The notes under the pieces are model-generated. The model was not told the DNA's origin. It was given only the letters and a program-made list of their open reading frames with translations, and searched no databases. From contig NZ_JAHPZX010000004.1 of assembly GCF_021325795.1 (NCBI RefSeq), positions 682,001-746,000 on the forward strand: a stretch of DNA of 64,000 nt, written 5' to 3'. Shown here piece after piece: positions 17,136-25,497 of the stretch. A program made the position numbers and the translations under genes. Each line of letters starts with the position of its first letter. The first letter of the stretch is position 1. The stretch is from Bordetella sp. LUAb4 (lineage in GTDB: Bacteria; Pseudomonadota; Gammaproteobacteria; Burkholderiales; Burkholderiaceae_B).

Positions 17136-18131
17136 TCAGTCCGCCTGGATGTGTGCCGCCTTGATCACCTGCGACCACTTGGTGGTTTCCGTCTCGACGA
17201 ACTTGCCGAAATCGGCGGCGCTGCCCGGCGTGGCCACGGCACCCAGATCCGCCAGGCGCGTCTTCACGGTGGCATCCGCCAGCGCCTGGTTCAGGGCCGC
17301 GTTCAGCTTCTCGATGACGGGAGCCGGCGTGCCCTTGGGCGCGTTCAGGCCCCACCACACGGAAGCCGCCGCATTGTCCAGGCCCAGCGATTTGACCGTG
17401 GGCACGTCGGGCAGCAAGGAAGCGGGCTTGTCATCCATCACGGCCAGCGCGCGCATCTTGCCCGACTTGATGTGGGCGATAACTTCCAGCGGGTTGATGG
17501 CCATGAAGTTGATGCGGCCGCCCAGCAGATCGGTGATGGCCGGCGCGCCGCCCTTGTAAGGCACGTGCAGCGCGTCGAACTTGCCGGCGTTCTTGAGCAG
17601 TTCGCTGGCCAAGTGGCCCGAGCTGCCGTTGCCGGCCGTGCCGAAGGTCAGCTTGCCAGGGTTGGCCTTGCCGAATTCGATCATGTCCTTCAAGGACTTG
17701 AAGGGCGAATCAGCCGCCACCACCACGACCAGCGGCGCGTAGCCGATGGCGCCGACCGGCACCAGATCCTTGGCCGGATCGAAAGGCAGCTTGGCGAACA
17801 GCGACGAATTGCTGGCCAGCGACGGCGACGAAGTCAGCAGCGTGTAACCGTCGGGCTGTGCCCGTGCCACGAGGTCCATGCCGATGTTGGTCGCGCCACC
17901 GGGACGGTTGTCGACGATGATGCTCTGCTTCAACGAGTCGCCCATCTTCTGGGTGATCAGGCGGGTGACGATGTCCACCGCACCGCCGGGGGCATAAGGC
18001 ACCACGACGCGAATGGGCTTGGAAGGATAGCTGTCTTCAGCGTGGCTCAGGGCGGGAACGCCAGCGGCGATCAGGGCGGTGGCCAGGCCGAGCCCGCGAA
18101 TCATTCGTGCGAGCAGGTGGCTGCGTTGCAT
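17136..18131 (-). CDS. Bug-family (TctC-like) tripartite tricarboxylate receptor
   Basis: A 331-residue periplasmic solute receptor. ATG 18131 follows GGAG at a spacing of 8 and opens a signal peptide ending near LSHAEDSYP. Family motifs follow: YPSKPIRVVVPYAPGGAVDI, IIVDNRPGGATNIG, PDGYTLL, and the central VPYKGGAPAITDLLGG. Bug receptors bind carboxylates, amino acids or aromatic acids; many are orphans without TctAB permeases, as here. It is divergent from a LysR regulator, a common pairing that suggests control by that regulator. Confidence 0.93.
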   Translation of the reverse strand: MQRSHLLARMIRGLGLATALIAAGVPALSHAEDSYPSKPIRVVVPYAPGGAVDIVTRLITQKMGDSLKQSIIVDNRPGGATNIGMDLVARAQPDGYTLLTSSPSLASNSSLFAKLPFDPAKDLVPVGAIGYAPLVVVVAADSPFKSLKDMIEFGKANPGKLTFGTAGNGSSGHLASELLKNAGKFDALHVPYKGGAPAITDLLGGRINFMAINPLEVIAHIKSGKMRALAVMDDKPASLLPDVPTVKSLGLDNAAASVWWGLNAPKGTPAPVIEKLNAALNQALADATVKTRLADLGAVATPGSAADFGKFVETETTKWSQVIKAAHIQAD

Positions 18132-18245
18132 GCTTTTGTCTCCATGGAGCAATAAAAATTTCTAGTTAAGGTTGATGGTGCCTTCCAGCACTGATATCGT
18201 CCAATACTTTTTCCACACCCGATTTATAGGATTTGCAGATAACTC

Positions 18246-19181
18246 ATGGATTTTCGCCAGTTGCGCTACTTCGTCACCGTCGCGGAAGAACTGAGTTTCA
18301 GCGCCGCCGCCCGCCGCCTGCACATCAGCCAGCCGCCTCTGAGTACACAGGTCAAAGCGCTGGAAGATGAATTGGGGACGGAACTACTCGCCCGTAACAA
18401 CCGCAATGTGGCCCTGACAGAGGCTGGCCGCCTGTTCTTGGAGCAGGCGCGCCGGGCGCTGCTGCATCTGGAACGCGCGGGCGACGTGGTGCGCCAGGCC
18501 ATCCGTGGCGAGGCCGGCGAAATCCGTATCGCCTTTACCGCGTCAGTGCCCATGTTCGAGGCGTTTCCGCGCCTGGTGCAGGACTTCCGCGGCCGCCATC
18601 CCGCCGCCCGCGCGGATCTCATCCACATGTCCACCGGGCAACAGTTGCAGGCCCTGGCGGAGAAGACCATCGATGTCGGCTTCCTGCGCCCTTCCATCCT
18701 GTTCTGCCCACCCTCCAATATCCGCGTGCTGCGCCTGTGGCGTGACCGCTTGGTGGCAGTGCTGCCGGCGGGCCACCGGCTGGCCGGGCAACACGGGCCG
18801 GTGCCGTTGGCCGCGCTGTCCGACGATACCTTCATCCTGTTCCCCCGGGGCCTGGGCTGCGGCTTGTTCGAGCACGTGATGGTGCTGGCCAGCCGCTCGG
18901 GCTTCGCGCCCCATGTCGGCCAGGATGCGCGCGAAGGCGCCACCATCATCGGGCTGGTGGCTGCCGGCATGGGGATTTCCATCCTGCCGGAAACCTATGC
19001 CAAGACCGGTATTCCCGGCGTGGTCTACCGGCCTCTCGAAACCGACGATGCGGCCAGTCAAATCCTGCTCGCCCACCGGTCCGACGATGCCTCTCCCCTG
19101 CTGGCGCGCTTTTTCGCCATGGCAGCGACGGGAATCGAGCCCGACGCGACGATCATGACCGGCACGCAGGCGGGGGGCTGA
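18246..19181 (+). CDS. LysR-family transcriptional regulator
   Basis: A 311-residue regulator. Residues 1-60 form the winged helix-turn-helix (MDFRQLRYFVTVAEELSFSA...LHISQPPLSTQVKALEDELG), and the rest (about 90-295) is the periplasmic-binding-protein-like effector domain of the CbnR/CatR type. The divergent Bug receptor gene starts 114 bases away; the intervening AT-richer stretch presumably holds the operator. The inducer is unknown. Confidence 0.93.
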   Translation: MDFRQLRYFVTVAEELSFSAAARRLHISQPPLSTQVKALEDELGTELLARNNRNVALTEAGRLFLEQARRALLHLERAGDVVRQAIRGEAGEIRIAFTASVPMFEAFPRLVQDFRGRHPAARADLIHMSTGQQLQALAEKTIDVGFLRPSILFCPPSNIRVLRLWRDRLVAVLPAGHRLAGQHGPVPLAALSDDTFILFPRGLGCGLFEHVMVLASRSGFAPHVGQDAREGATIIGLVAAGMGISILPETYAKTGIPGVVYRPLETDDAASQILLAHRSDDASPLLARFFAMAATGIEPDATIMTGTQAGG

Positions 19182-19233
19182 AGCCTGCTTCGGCCTGCTG
19201 AACCCCGTGTTCCCTGGACGCGGTCGCGCCCAC

Positions 19234-19638
19234 TCACTTGGGCGTGCCAAACAAGGTAATGGTGTGATCCGTCAGCGTATAGCCCATCTCATCGGCGATT
19301 TTCTGCAAGCGCTTGACGATCTGCGGGTCGAAGAACTCTTCCACCTCGCCTGTCGTGGTGCTCACCAGATGACCGTGATGGCGCTCGCCATCGTTCAATT
19401 CGAACACGGCCTTGCTGCCACCCAACTGACTGCGTTTGAGCAAGCCGGCATGTTCGAACTGGGTCAACACGCGATACACCGTCGCCAAGCCCATTTCCAC
19501 ACCGTCATTGAGCAACAAGCGATAGACGTCTTCGGCACTTAGATGACGTTGCTCGCTATTGTTGAACAGATCGAGAATTTTCATACGGGGGAAAGTGACC
19601 TTCAGGCCAATTCCCTTCAGATCCACTGAATCGCTCAT
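19234..19638 (-). CDS. Fur-family regulator lacking the CxxC zinc motif
   Basis: The 134-residue product aligns well with Fur over the DNA-binding domain ([56 protein letters not shown]). The HHGHL metal motif is kept in part, but the usual structural zinc pair (CxxC after the HHDHL segment) reads VSTTTG and the protein has no cysteine at all. This fits a Fur paralogue, not the main iron regulator. GGAG lies 6 bases before ATG 19638. No iron-uptake gene is adjacent. Confidence 0.85.
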   Translation of the reverse strand: MSDSVDLKGIGLKVTFPRMKILDLFNNSEQRHLSAEDVYRLLLNDGVEMGLATVYRVLTQFEHAGLLKRSQLGGSKAVFELNDGERHHGHLVSTTTGEVEEFFDPQIVKRLQKIADEMGYTLTDHTITLFGTPK

Positions 19639-19828
19639 TTGTATCTCCGCGTAATCAGTCGAGGCAGCATCGGTCGACCATGCGACCACCGCCCAGTATC
19701 CATCGAAGCCCGCCGGCGCGCCACCCCGGCGGGGGCTTACCCATTTAATGGCATCATGCGTCTACGGCCGCCCGTCCCCACCCCCTCGCGCCCGCGCGCG
19801 CCGGTCGGGCCACCTTCCCGGGAACTCC

Positions 19829-20932
19829 ATGAATTCGACCACCCTGCATTACCGTACTTTCCTCTGCCTGCTGGTTGCTGTGTCCATCGCGTTTGCCTGG
19901 ATACTCTTCCCGTATTACGGCGCTATTTTCTGGGGCACCATACTCGCCATCATTTTCGCGCCCATGCAGCGGCGCCTGGTCGCGGCCCTGGGCCACCGGC
20001 GCAATCTGGCCGCCTTCATCACCCTGCTCCTGTGTATCGTGCTGGCCATCCTGCCGGTCGTGGTCATCACGGGGTCGCTGGTGCAGGAAGGCACGATGCT
20101 GTATCAGCAAGTCAAGTCCGGCGACCTGAACTTCGGCACTTACTTCGAACGCGCCGTGGCCGCCCTGCCGCCTTCGGTGCACGGCATGCTGGACCGCTAC
20201 GACCTGTCCGACATACGCAGCCTGCAGGAAAAGCTCAGCACCGGCGCGATGCAGGCCAGCCAGTTCCTGGCGACCAAGGCGTTCAGCATCGGCCAGGACA
20301 CCTTCCAGTTCGTGATCAGCTTCGGCATCATGCTTTACCTGCTGTTCTTCCTGCTGCGCGACGGCAGTACGCTGTCGCGCCGGGTGACCCAGGCCATTCC
20401 CATGAGCGAAGCCTACAAGCAGCATCTGGCACGCAAGTTCACGACGGTGATCCGCGCCACGGTCAAGGGCAACGTCGCCGTGGCGGCCACGCAGGGTCTG
20501 CTGGGCGGGCTGGCGTTCTGGGTGCTGGGCATCCAGGGTGCCTTGCTGTGGGGCGTGTTGATGGGCTTTCTGTCGCTGCTGCCGGCCGTGGGGGCGGCGC
20601 TGATCTGGGTGCCCGTGGCCGCCTACTTCCTGCTGACCGGCGCGTTCTGGCAAGGCATAGGCCTGACCGTTTTCTGCGTGCTGGTCATCGGCATGGTGGA
20701 CAACATCCTGCGACCCATCCTGGTGGGCAAGGACACCAAGCTGCCCGACTGGCTGATCCTGATTTCGACGATAGGCGGCATGGCGCTGTTCGGCCTGAAC
20801 GGCTTCGTCATCGGGCCGTTGGTGGCGGCGCTGTTCACCGCGGTGTGGGACCTGTTCGCCTCCAACGGCGAAGCGCTGCCCTCCGGTGAAACACTGGACG
20901 TAGGCTCGATGCCGCCGCCGGACGACAAATAA
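19829..20932 (+). CDS. AI-2E family (PerM-like) transporter
   Basis: A 367-residue integral-membrane protein of the AI-2 exporter/UPF0118 superfamily with about eight helices. Typical pieces are PYYGAIFWGTILAIIFAPMQRRL near the N-terminus, QFVISFGIMLYLLFFLLRDG in the middle, and VDNILRPILVGKDTKLPDWLI followed by FGLNGFVIGPLVAALF near the end. ATG 19829 is chosen for family alignment although the frame is open from 19748. Some relatives export AI-2, others act as Na+/H+ antiporters; the substrate is open. Confidence 0.88.
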   Translation: MNSTTLHYRTFLCLLVAVSIAFAWILFPYYGAIFWGTILAIIFAPMQRRLVAALGHRRNLAAFITLLLCIVLAILPVVVITGSLVQEGTMLYQQVKSGDLNFGTYFERAVAALPPSVHGMLDRYDLSDIRSLQEKLSTGAMQASQFLATKAFSIGQDTFQFVISFGIMLYLLFFLLRDGSTLSRRVTQAIPMSEAYKQHLARKFTTVIRATVKGNVAVAATQGLLGGLAFWVLGIQGALLWGVLMGFLSLLPAVGAALIWVPVAAYFLLTGAFWQGIGLTVFCVLVIGMVDNILRPILVGKDTKLPDWLILISTIGGMALFGLNGFVIGPLVAALFTAVWDLFASNGEALPSGETLDVGSMPPPDDK

Positions 20933-20934
20933 GC

Positions 20935-20951
20935 GGCGGCGTCACGCCGCC
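20935..20951. terminator. Hairpin between convergent genes
   Basis: GGCGGCG and CGCCGCC form a perfect 7-bp stem with a TCA loop, placed exactly between the converging AI-2E and MetQ-like genes. No T-run is present, so it may act on either transcript only weakly. Confidence 0.45.
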
Positions 20952-21796
20952 TACGCCTGCCAGGGAAAGTCGATCAAATCACCATACAGGCGCCGCAAGG
21001 TCGCCTTGACCTCGGGCGACTGCTGGTAGATGGCGATGAACTTCAGCAAGCGCGCGTCCTCGGCCCGATTGGGCAAGGTCACCCAACGGATGGCATAGCG
21101 CCGCACATTGGCGGGATCGTTGTTGTCGAAGGCCAGGCCGTCCTTTTCGTCCAGGCCGCCATGCTTGGCGAAGGTCGTGTAGGTGACCGACGCCGTCACG
21201 TCGTCGAACGTACGTGACGCCTGCGAACCTTCGATGGACACGAACTTGAGCTTGTGCGGATTGTCGGTGACGTCCAGCAAGGTGGCTTTCTCCGCGACGC
21301 CCTCCTTCAGCCGGATCAGACCCATGGCCTGCAACAGCAGCAGTGCGCGCCCCGTATTCACCGGGTCGGCCGGGATACCGATGGACGCGCCATGCGGCAT
21401 GGCGTCGCCCCGCTTGAGCTTCTTCGAGAACAGCCCGATGGTGGTCGAGTAGCCATAGGCGATCGGCACCAGGCTCTGGCCACGGCTCTTGTTGAACACG
21501 TCCAGAAAAGGCGCGTGCTGGAAATAATTGACGTCCAGCGAGCCTTCCGCCACGCCCACATTGGGCATGACCCAATCGCTCAGTTCAACCAGCTTGGCTT
21601 GCACGCCCTGCGCACGGGCCTGGTCGATGGCGATTTCGGTCGCCTCGTTGGCCACGCTGGGAATCACGCCGATGCGCAGCGGCGCGTTCTGCGCCCCCGC
21701 CAAGCGCGCAGCGCCCAACAGGGGCAGCGCGGCCGCCGCGCCCATGGCGGTCAGCAGACTGCGCCGCGCAGGCCGAATAAGCCGATCCTGGGTCAT
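20951..21796 (-). CDS. MetQ/NlpA-family substrate-binding protein
   Basis: A 281-residue periplasmic receptor of the methionine-type ABC uptake family. The N-terminus has a twin-arginine-like stretch (ARRSLLTAMGAAAALPLLGAA) ending near LAGAQ and no lipobox Cys, so it would be a soluble protein instead of the usual lipoprotein. Family signatures include RIGVIPSVANEATEIAI, DVNYFQHAPFLDVFN and GIPADPVNTGRALLLLQ. No metNI partner genes are adjacent. It overlaps the upstream carbonic anhydrase gene by 4 bases, so both are co-translated, an unusual partnership. Confidence 0.87.
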   Translation of the reverse strand: MTQDRLIRPARRSLLTAMGAAAALPLLGAARLAGAQNAPLRIGVIPSVANEATEIAIDQARAQGVQAKLVELSDWVMPNVGVAEGSLDVNYFQHAPFLDVFNKSRGQSLVPIAYGYSTTIGLFSKKLKRGDAMPHGASIGIPADPVNTGRALLLLQAMGLIRLKEGVAEKATLLDVTDNPHKLKFVSIEGSQASRTFDDVTASVTYTTFAKHGGLDEKDGLAFDNNDPANVRRYAIRWVTLPNRAEDARLLKFIAIYQQSPEVKATLRRLYGDLIDFPWQA

Positions 21797-22467
21797 GCGC
21801 CCTCGCTGTCCTGCGGCACGGGGGTGTCGCCGCAGGGGTGGAATTCACCGGTCGCGGGATCGCGCACGAACAGCAGGCCGGTGGCCACGCCGAAATACGC
21901 GCCATGCAGTTCCAGTTCGCCACGCTGCACGCGCTGGCGGATATAGGGGAACGTCATCAGATTGTGCAGGCTGTGCTCGACCACGGCCAGCTCCAGCAGA
22001 CGCAAGTCGCCGGCGCGGTCCTTGCCGGAGAAATTCAGCTGGTTGGCGGTGCCGCTGATCTGCGACATCCACTTGCCGATGAAGTCGCCCTTGGCCAGCG
22101 GCTCGGCGTCGTCATAGAAGGAACGAATGCCGCCGCAGGAGGCATGGCCCATCACCACGATGTGCTTCACGTTCAAGCCGTTGACGGCGAATTCGATGGC
22201 CGAGCTGGTGCCGTGGTAGTGCGAATCGGGCTCGTAAGGCGGCACCAGGTTGGCGACGTTGCGCAGCACGAACATTTCGCCAGGGCCCGCGTCGAAAATC
22301 AGTTCGGGTGCCACGCGGGAGTCACAGCAGCCGATCACCATGATTTCGGGATTCTGGCCTTTTTCGGCCAATTGACGGAAACGGGTGCGTTCGTCCGGGA
22401 AACGCCCCGTAAGAAAGGCCTGATAACCTGAGGAAAGACGATCGGGCAAGAAGGAATTGTTGTTCAT
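21793..22467 (-). CDS. Beta-class carbonic anhydrase
   Basis: A 224-residue zinc enzyme interconverting CO2 and bicarbonate. The zinc and catalytic residues are visible: Cys-x-Asp-x-Arg in CCDSRVAPE near residue 48 and His-x2-Cys in VMGHASCGG near 107. The middle (IGKWMSQIS) and end are typical of the CynT/Can group. The start codon ATG 22467 follows AGG at a spacing of 9. Its stop overlaps the MetQ-like receptor gene by 4 bases. It is divergent from alkB. Confidence 0.93.
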   Translation of the reverse strand: MNNNSFLPDRLSSGYQAFLTGRFPDERTRFRQLAEKGQNPEIMVIGCCDSRVAPELIFDAGPGEMFVLRNVANLVPPYEPDSHYHGTSSAIEFAVNGLNVKHIVVMGHASCGGIRSFYDDAEPLAKGDFIGKWMSQISGTANQLNFSGKDRAGDLRLLELAVVEHSLHNLMTFPYIRQRVQRGELELHGAYFGVATGLLFVRDPATGEFHPCGDTPVPQDSEGA

Positions 22468-22587
22468 GGCAGCTGACCTTTGAATCGGACCCGGAGGTAC
22501 CAGATGGACCGCATTTTACCGGTCCGTTCGTGAAGGCGCCGCAAAAGCCGGGGTGGCAGGCAGGGTTGTCGGCCGTAAAATCGCGCC

Positions 22588-23274
22588 ATGCCACCCAAAC
22601 TCCCCATCGACTCCGTAGCCGGCAGTGGCCATTTGTTCGGTGATCCGGATGATGAAACGCCCTGGGAAGAGACCATCGCGCCGGGCGCCGTGCTGCTGCG
22701 CCGTCATGCCAGTGCCCAGGCCGAGGCCTTGCTGGCCGCCGCGCGCCAGGTGGTCGCCGCCGCGCCGCTACGCCATCTGGTCACGCCGGGCGGCAAGACC
22801 ATGTCGGTGGCCATGACCAATTGCGGCGACTGGGGCTGGGTGTCGGACCGCCGCGGCTACCGTTACGACCCTGTCGATCCGGACAGCGGTCGTCCCTGGC
22901 CGCCCATGCCGGACATCTTCCTGGAAGTGGCCCGTAACGCCGCCGATCGCGCCGGTTATCCGGGTTTCGCACCGCAGGCCTGCCTGATGAACCTGTATCG
23001 CCCCGGCACCCGGCTGACCTTGCACCAGGATCGCGACGAACTGGATCTTGCCGCGCCCATCGTGTCGGTATCCCTGGGTCTGCCGGCGATTTTCCTGTTC
23101 GGCGGCCTGCAGCGCGGCGACCGCACGCGCCGCTTTGCCTTGCAGCATGGCGACGTCGCCGTGTGGGGCGGCCCGTCGCGGCTGGCCTTCCACGGCATCG
23201 CGCCACTGGCCGAAGGGCATCATCCCGCGACCGGGGCGGTTCGGGTCAACCTGACGTTCCGGAAAACACGGTGA
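22588..23274 (+). CDS. alkB: AlkB DNA dealkylation dioxygenase
   Basis: A 228-residue Fe(II)/2-oxoglutarate oxygenase that repairs N1-methyladenine and N3-methylcytosine. Signatures are NLYRPGTRLTLHQDRDE (HxD iron ligands), VSVSLGLPAIFLFGG, the distal His in RLAFHGIAPL and the 2-oxoglutarate Arg residues in RVNLTFRKTR. Length is that of E. coli AlkB. No ada gene is adjacent; it appears monocistronic, converging with xerD one base after its stop. Confidence 0.93.
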   Translation: MPPKLPIDSVAGSGHLFGDPDDETPWEETIAPGAVLLRRHASAQAEALLAAARQVVAAAPLRHLVTPGGKTMSVAMTNCGDWGWVSDRRGYRYDPVDPDSGRPWPPMPDIFLEVARNAADRAGYPGFAPQACLMNLYRPGTRLTLHQDRDELDLAAPIVSVSLGLPAIFLFGGLQRGDRTRRFALQHGDVAVWGGPSRLAFHGIAPLAEGHHPATGAVRVNLTFRKTR

Positions 23275-23275
23275 C

Positions 23276-24199
23276 TCAGCCGCGCGGATGATGCTGCGCG
23301 TGCAGGGTCTTCAATCTCTCGCGCGCGACGTGGGTGTAGATTTGCGTGGTGGAAATATCCGCGTGGCCCAGCAGCAGCTGCACCACGCGCAGGTCGGCAC
23401 CGTGATTCACCAGATGCGTGGCAAACGCGTGGCGCAGTACGTGCGGAGAAATGGGCGCGTGGATGTCCGCCTCTTTCGCATAGCGGCCGATGATCAGCCA
23501 GAAGTTCTGGCGATGCATGCCCTCCCCCCGCACCGTCAGGAACAGCGCATCCGACGGCCGCCCCTTGGACAGCAGCGGCCGGGCCTCGCGGACGTAGCGG
23601 TCGATCCAATGCGCGGCCTCCGCGCCCAAGGGCACCAGGCGATCCTTGCCACCTTTGCCGCCGATCACGCGCACCACGCCTTCATTCAGATTGACGTCCA
23701 GCACCCCCAGCCCGACCAGTTCGGACACCCGCAAGCCGGTGGCGTACAGGGTTTCCATCATGGCCTTGTCGCGCAGGCCCAATTCCGTCAGCGCTTGCGG
23801 CGCGGCCAGCAAGGCATCCACCTGCGCTTCGCTCAGCGTCTTGGGGCTGCGCATGGGCTGCTTGGCCGAGCGCACGGCCAGGCAGGGATCCTGCGCCACC
23901 AGGCGCTCGCGCATGGCCCACTGGAAATAACGGCGCAAGGCCGCCAGGCGGCGGTTGGCCGTGGTCGGCCGCGTGTCGCGATGGACGGCGGCGAACCAGG
24001 CCTCGATGTCGCCCGCTTCGGCCTGCGTCAGGCCGCGGCCGGCGTGGCCGCGCAACCAGACATCGAAGCTGGCCAGGTCGCTGCGGTAGGCATTCAGGGT
24101 ATTGCGCGCCAGGCCGTCTTCCAGCCACAGCGCGTCGAGGAAATCCGCGATGCCGGGGTCGACGTCGGTCCGGCTCTGGATGGAGGGGGTATCCGCCAT
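23276..24199 (-). CDS. xerD: Tyrosine recombinase XerD
   Basis: A 307-residue site-specific recombinase that resolves chromosome dimers at dif with XerC. The N-terminal SAM-like core-binding domain covers about 15-100 (FLDALWLEDGLARNTLNAYRSDL). The catalytic domain shows Arg in YATGLRVSELVGL, Lys in GGKGGKDRLVPLG, HxxR in HVLRHAFATHL, His in LLGHADISTTQ and the nucleophile Tyr in IYTHV. Length and sequence match the housekeeping XerD group more than phage integrases. No att-like duplications flank it. Confidence 0.93.
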   Translation of the reverse strand: MADTPSIQSRTDVDPGIADFLDALWLEDGLARNTLNAYRSDLASFDVWLRGHAGRGLTQAEAGDIEAWFAAVHRDTRPTTANRRLAALRRYFQWAMRERLVAQDPCLAVRSAKQPMRSPKTLSEAQVDALLAAPQALTELGLRDKAMMETLYATGLRVSELVGLGVLDVNLNEGVVRVIGGKGGKDRLVPLGAEAAHWIDRYVREARPLLSKGRPSDALFLTVRGEGMHRQNFWLIIGRYAKEADIHAPISPHVLRHAFATHLVNHGADLRVVQLLLGHADISTTQIYTHVARERLKTLHAQHHPRG

Positions 24200-24321
24200 G
24201 GAAGGTCGTCAGCCCGAAGCCGCAGGAGATGCGATACGGCGGGGTGTCGTCCGCCGCGGGTCACGCGGGTGCTGCTCACGCGCACCATGCTCTGGCCGGC
24301 AAGGCATCCGCGGATGCCCCA

Positions 24322-25293
24322 TCAAGCGGCCGGCGCAGGGTTCGCGCCCGCGTCGTTGTCATTGGCCGCCTGCTCGCGCTGGCTGCGTTCCAGCCAGGCG
24401 TTGTAGCCGCCGGCCAGCGCCCAGGTATTGCGGTAGCCGGCCTTGTGCAACTTGGCGGCCAGCACGGCGGCGGAGATTTCATCCGGGCAGGCGCAATACA
24501 CGACAATGCGCGCGTCCAGCGGCCAGGCATGGGGATGGGTGTTGATAGGATCGTGCGGATCGAACATGAGCGCCCCCGGCAAAGGGTTCTCGCCGCCGGC
24601 CCGCACGTCCAGCAACACCACGTCGCAGCCGTCTTCCTTGGCCGTCTGCCAGGCATCCAATTCATCCAGCGTCACGCGCGGCACGTGGCTCAGGCGTGCC
24701 ACCGTGAAGCGGCGGCGGAAGATGCGATAGGTCAGGTACAAGGCCAGGGCCACGCCGACCACGCCCAGGCCATACGCGCCATAGCGGCCCAGCACGTCCA
24801 GCACCTGTGCCAGCATATCGTTGAAGACGGCACCGATGATCATGGCCGAACCGGCCCACAGCACGGTGCCGGCGGCGTCGAAAGCCAGGAAGCGGCGCAT
24901 CGGCAGGCGGGTCAGGCCGGACATCACCGTGGACAAGGCGCTGGCGCCAGGCAGGAACTTGGCCACCAGCAGAATGGCCGGGCCCGTGCGCAGATAGAGC
25001 GACTGCGTCTGGCGGATGCAGGAATCGCGTGACAGGGACACGCGGCACACGGTGCCCAGCAATCCGCCGCCATAACGTTTGCCGCCGAAATACCAGGCGG
25101 TATCGGCGATCAGGCTGCCCGCCACCGCGGCAAACAGCACCGCCTGCCAAGTCATGTCGTGATGCATGATCATGGCACCAGCCACGATCAGGATGGGATA
25201 GGCCGGCAGCGGCAGCCCCGCCTGCTCCAGCAGGACGTTGGCGAAAACCAGCAGCGGCCCGTACGTTTGCAGTAGGGTCTGGATGTCTTTCAC
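24322..25293 (-). CDS. DedA membrane protein fused to a rhodanese domain
   Basis: A 323-residue fusion. Residues about 1-200 are a DedA/SNARE-associated (VTT) domain with several helices (LLVFANVLLEQAGLPLPAYP, FLPGASALSTVMSGLTRLP and the F..D..G..LW motif). Residues about 215-315 form a rhodanese-like domain with candidate active-site Cys in VVYCACPDEISAA. DedA proteins are linked to membrane homeostasis and undecaprenyl-phosphate recycling; the fused rhodanese suggests a sulfur or redox function. GTG 25293 is chosen since it starts the family alignment and has GAG nearby; the frame is open far upstream through non-homologous sequence. Confidence 0.87.
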   Translation of the reverse strand: MKDIQTLLQTYGPLLVFANVLLEQAGLPLPAYPILIVAGAMIMHHDMTWQAVLFAAVAGSLIADTAWYFGGKRYGGGLLGTVCRVSLSRDSCIRQTQSLYLRTGPAILLVAKFLPGASALSTVMSGLTRLPMRRFLAFDAAGTVLWAGSAMIIGAVFNDMLAQVLDVLGRYGAYGLGVVGVALALYLTYRIFRRRFTVARLSHVPRVTLDELDAWQTAKEDGCDVVLLDVRAGGENPLPGALMFDPHDPINTHPHAWPLDARIVVYCACPDEISAAVLAAKLHKAGYRNTWALAGGYNAWLERSQREQAANDNDAGANPAPAA

Positions 25294-25497
25294 AGCAATC
25301 TCGATGTTCTTCAGCGCAATGCCGGCGGCCGGACGCGGGGGCGCCTGTGCCAACCACGGTTGGCGCGGGCGTCGGCGCTCCGGCCACGCGGGACGGCAAG
25401 GCGGACCGCAGCGACCGCGGCACGCCGCCACCATACCGCATAATTGGGGGCGCGCCGATGGATTTTCAATCGGCCATCCATTTGAGCAGGGAGCGCC

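Noticed and set aside
23276-24199. Tyrosine recombinase as sign of a mobile island
   Set aside because: Length and motifs match housekeeping XerD, and I see no flanking direct repeats, tRNA gene or mobility genes.
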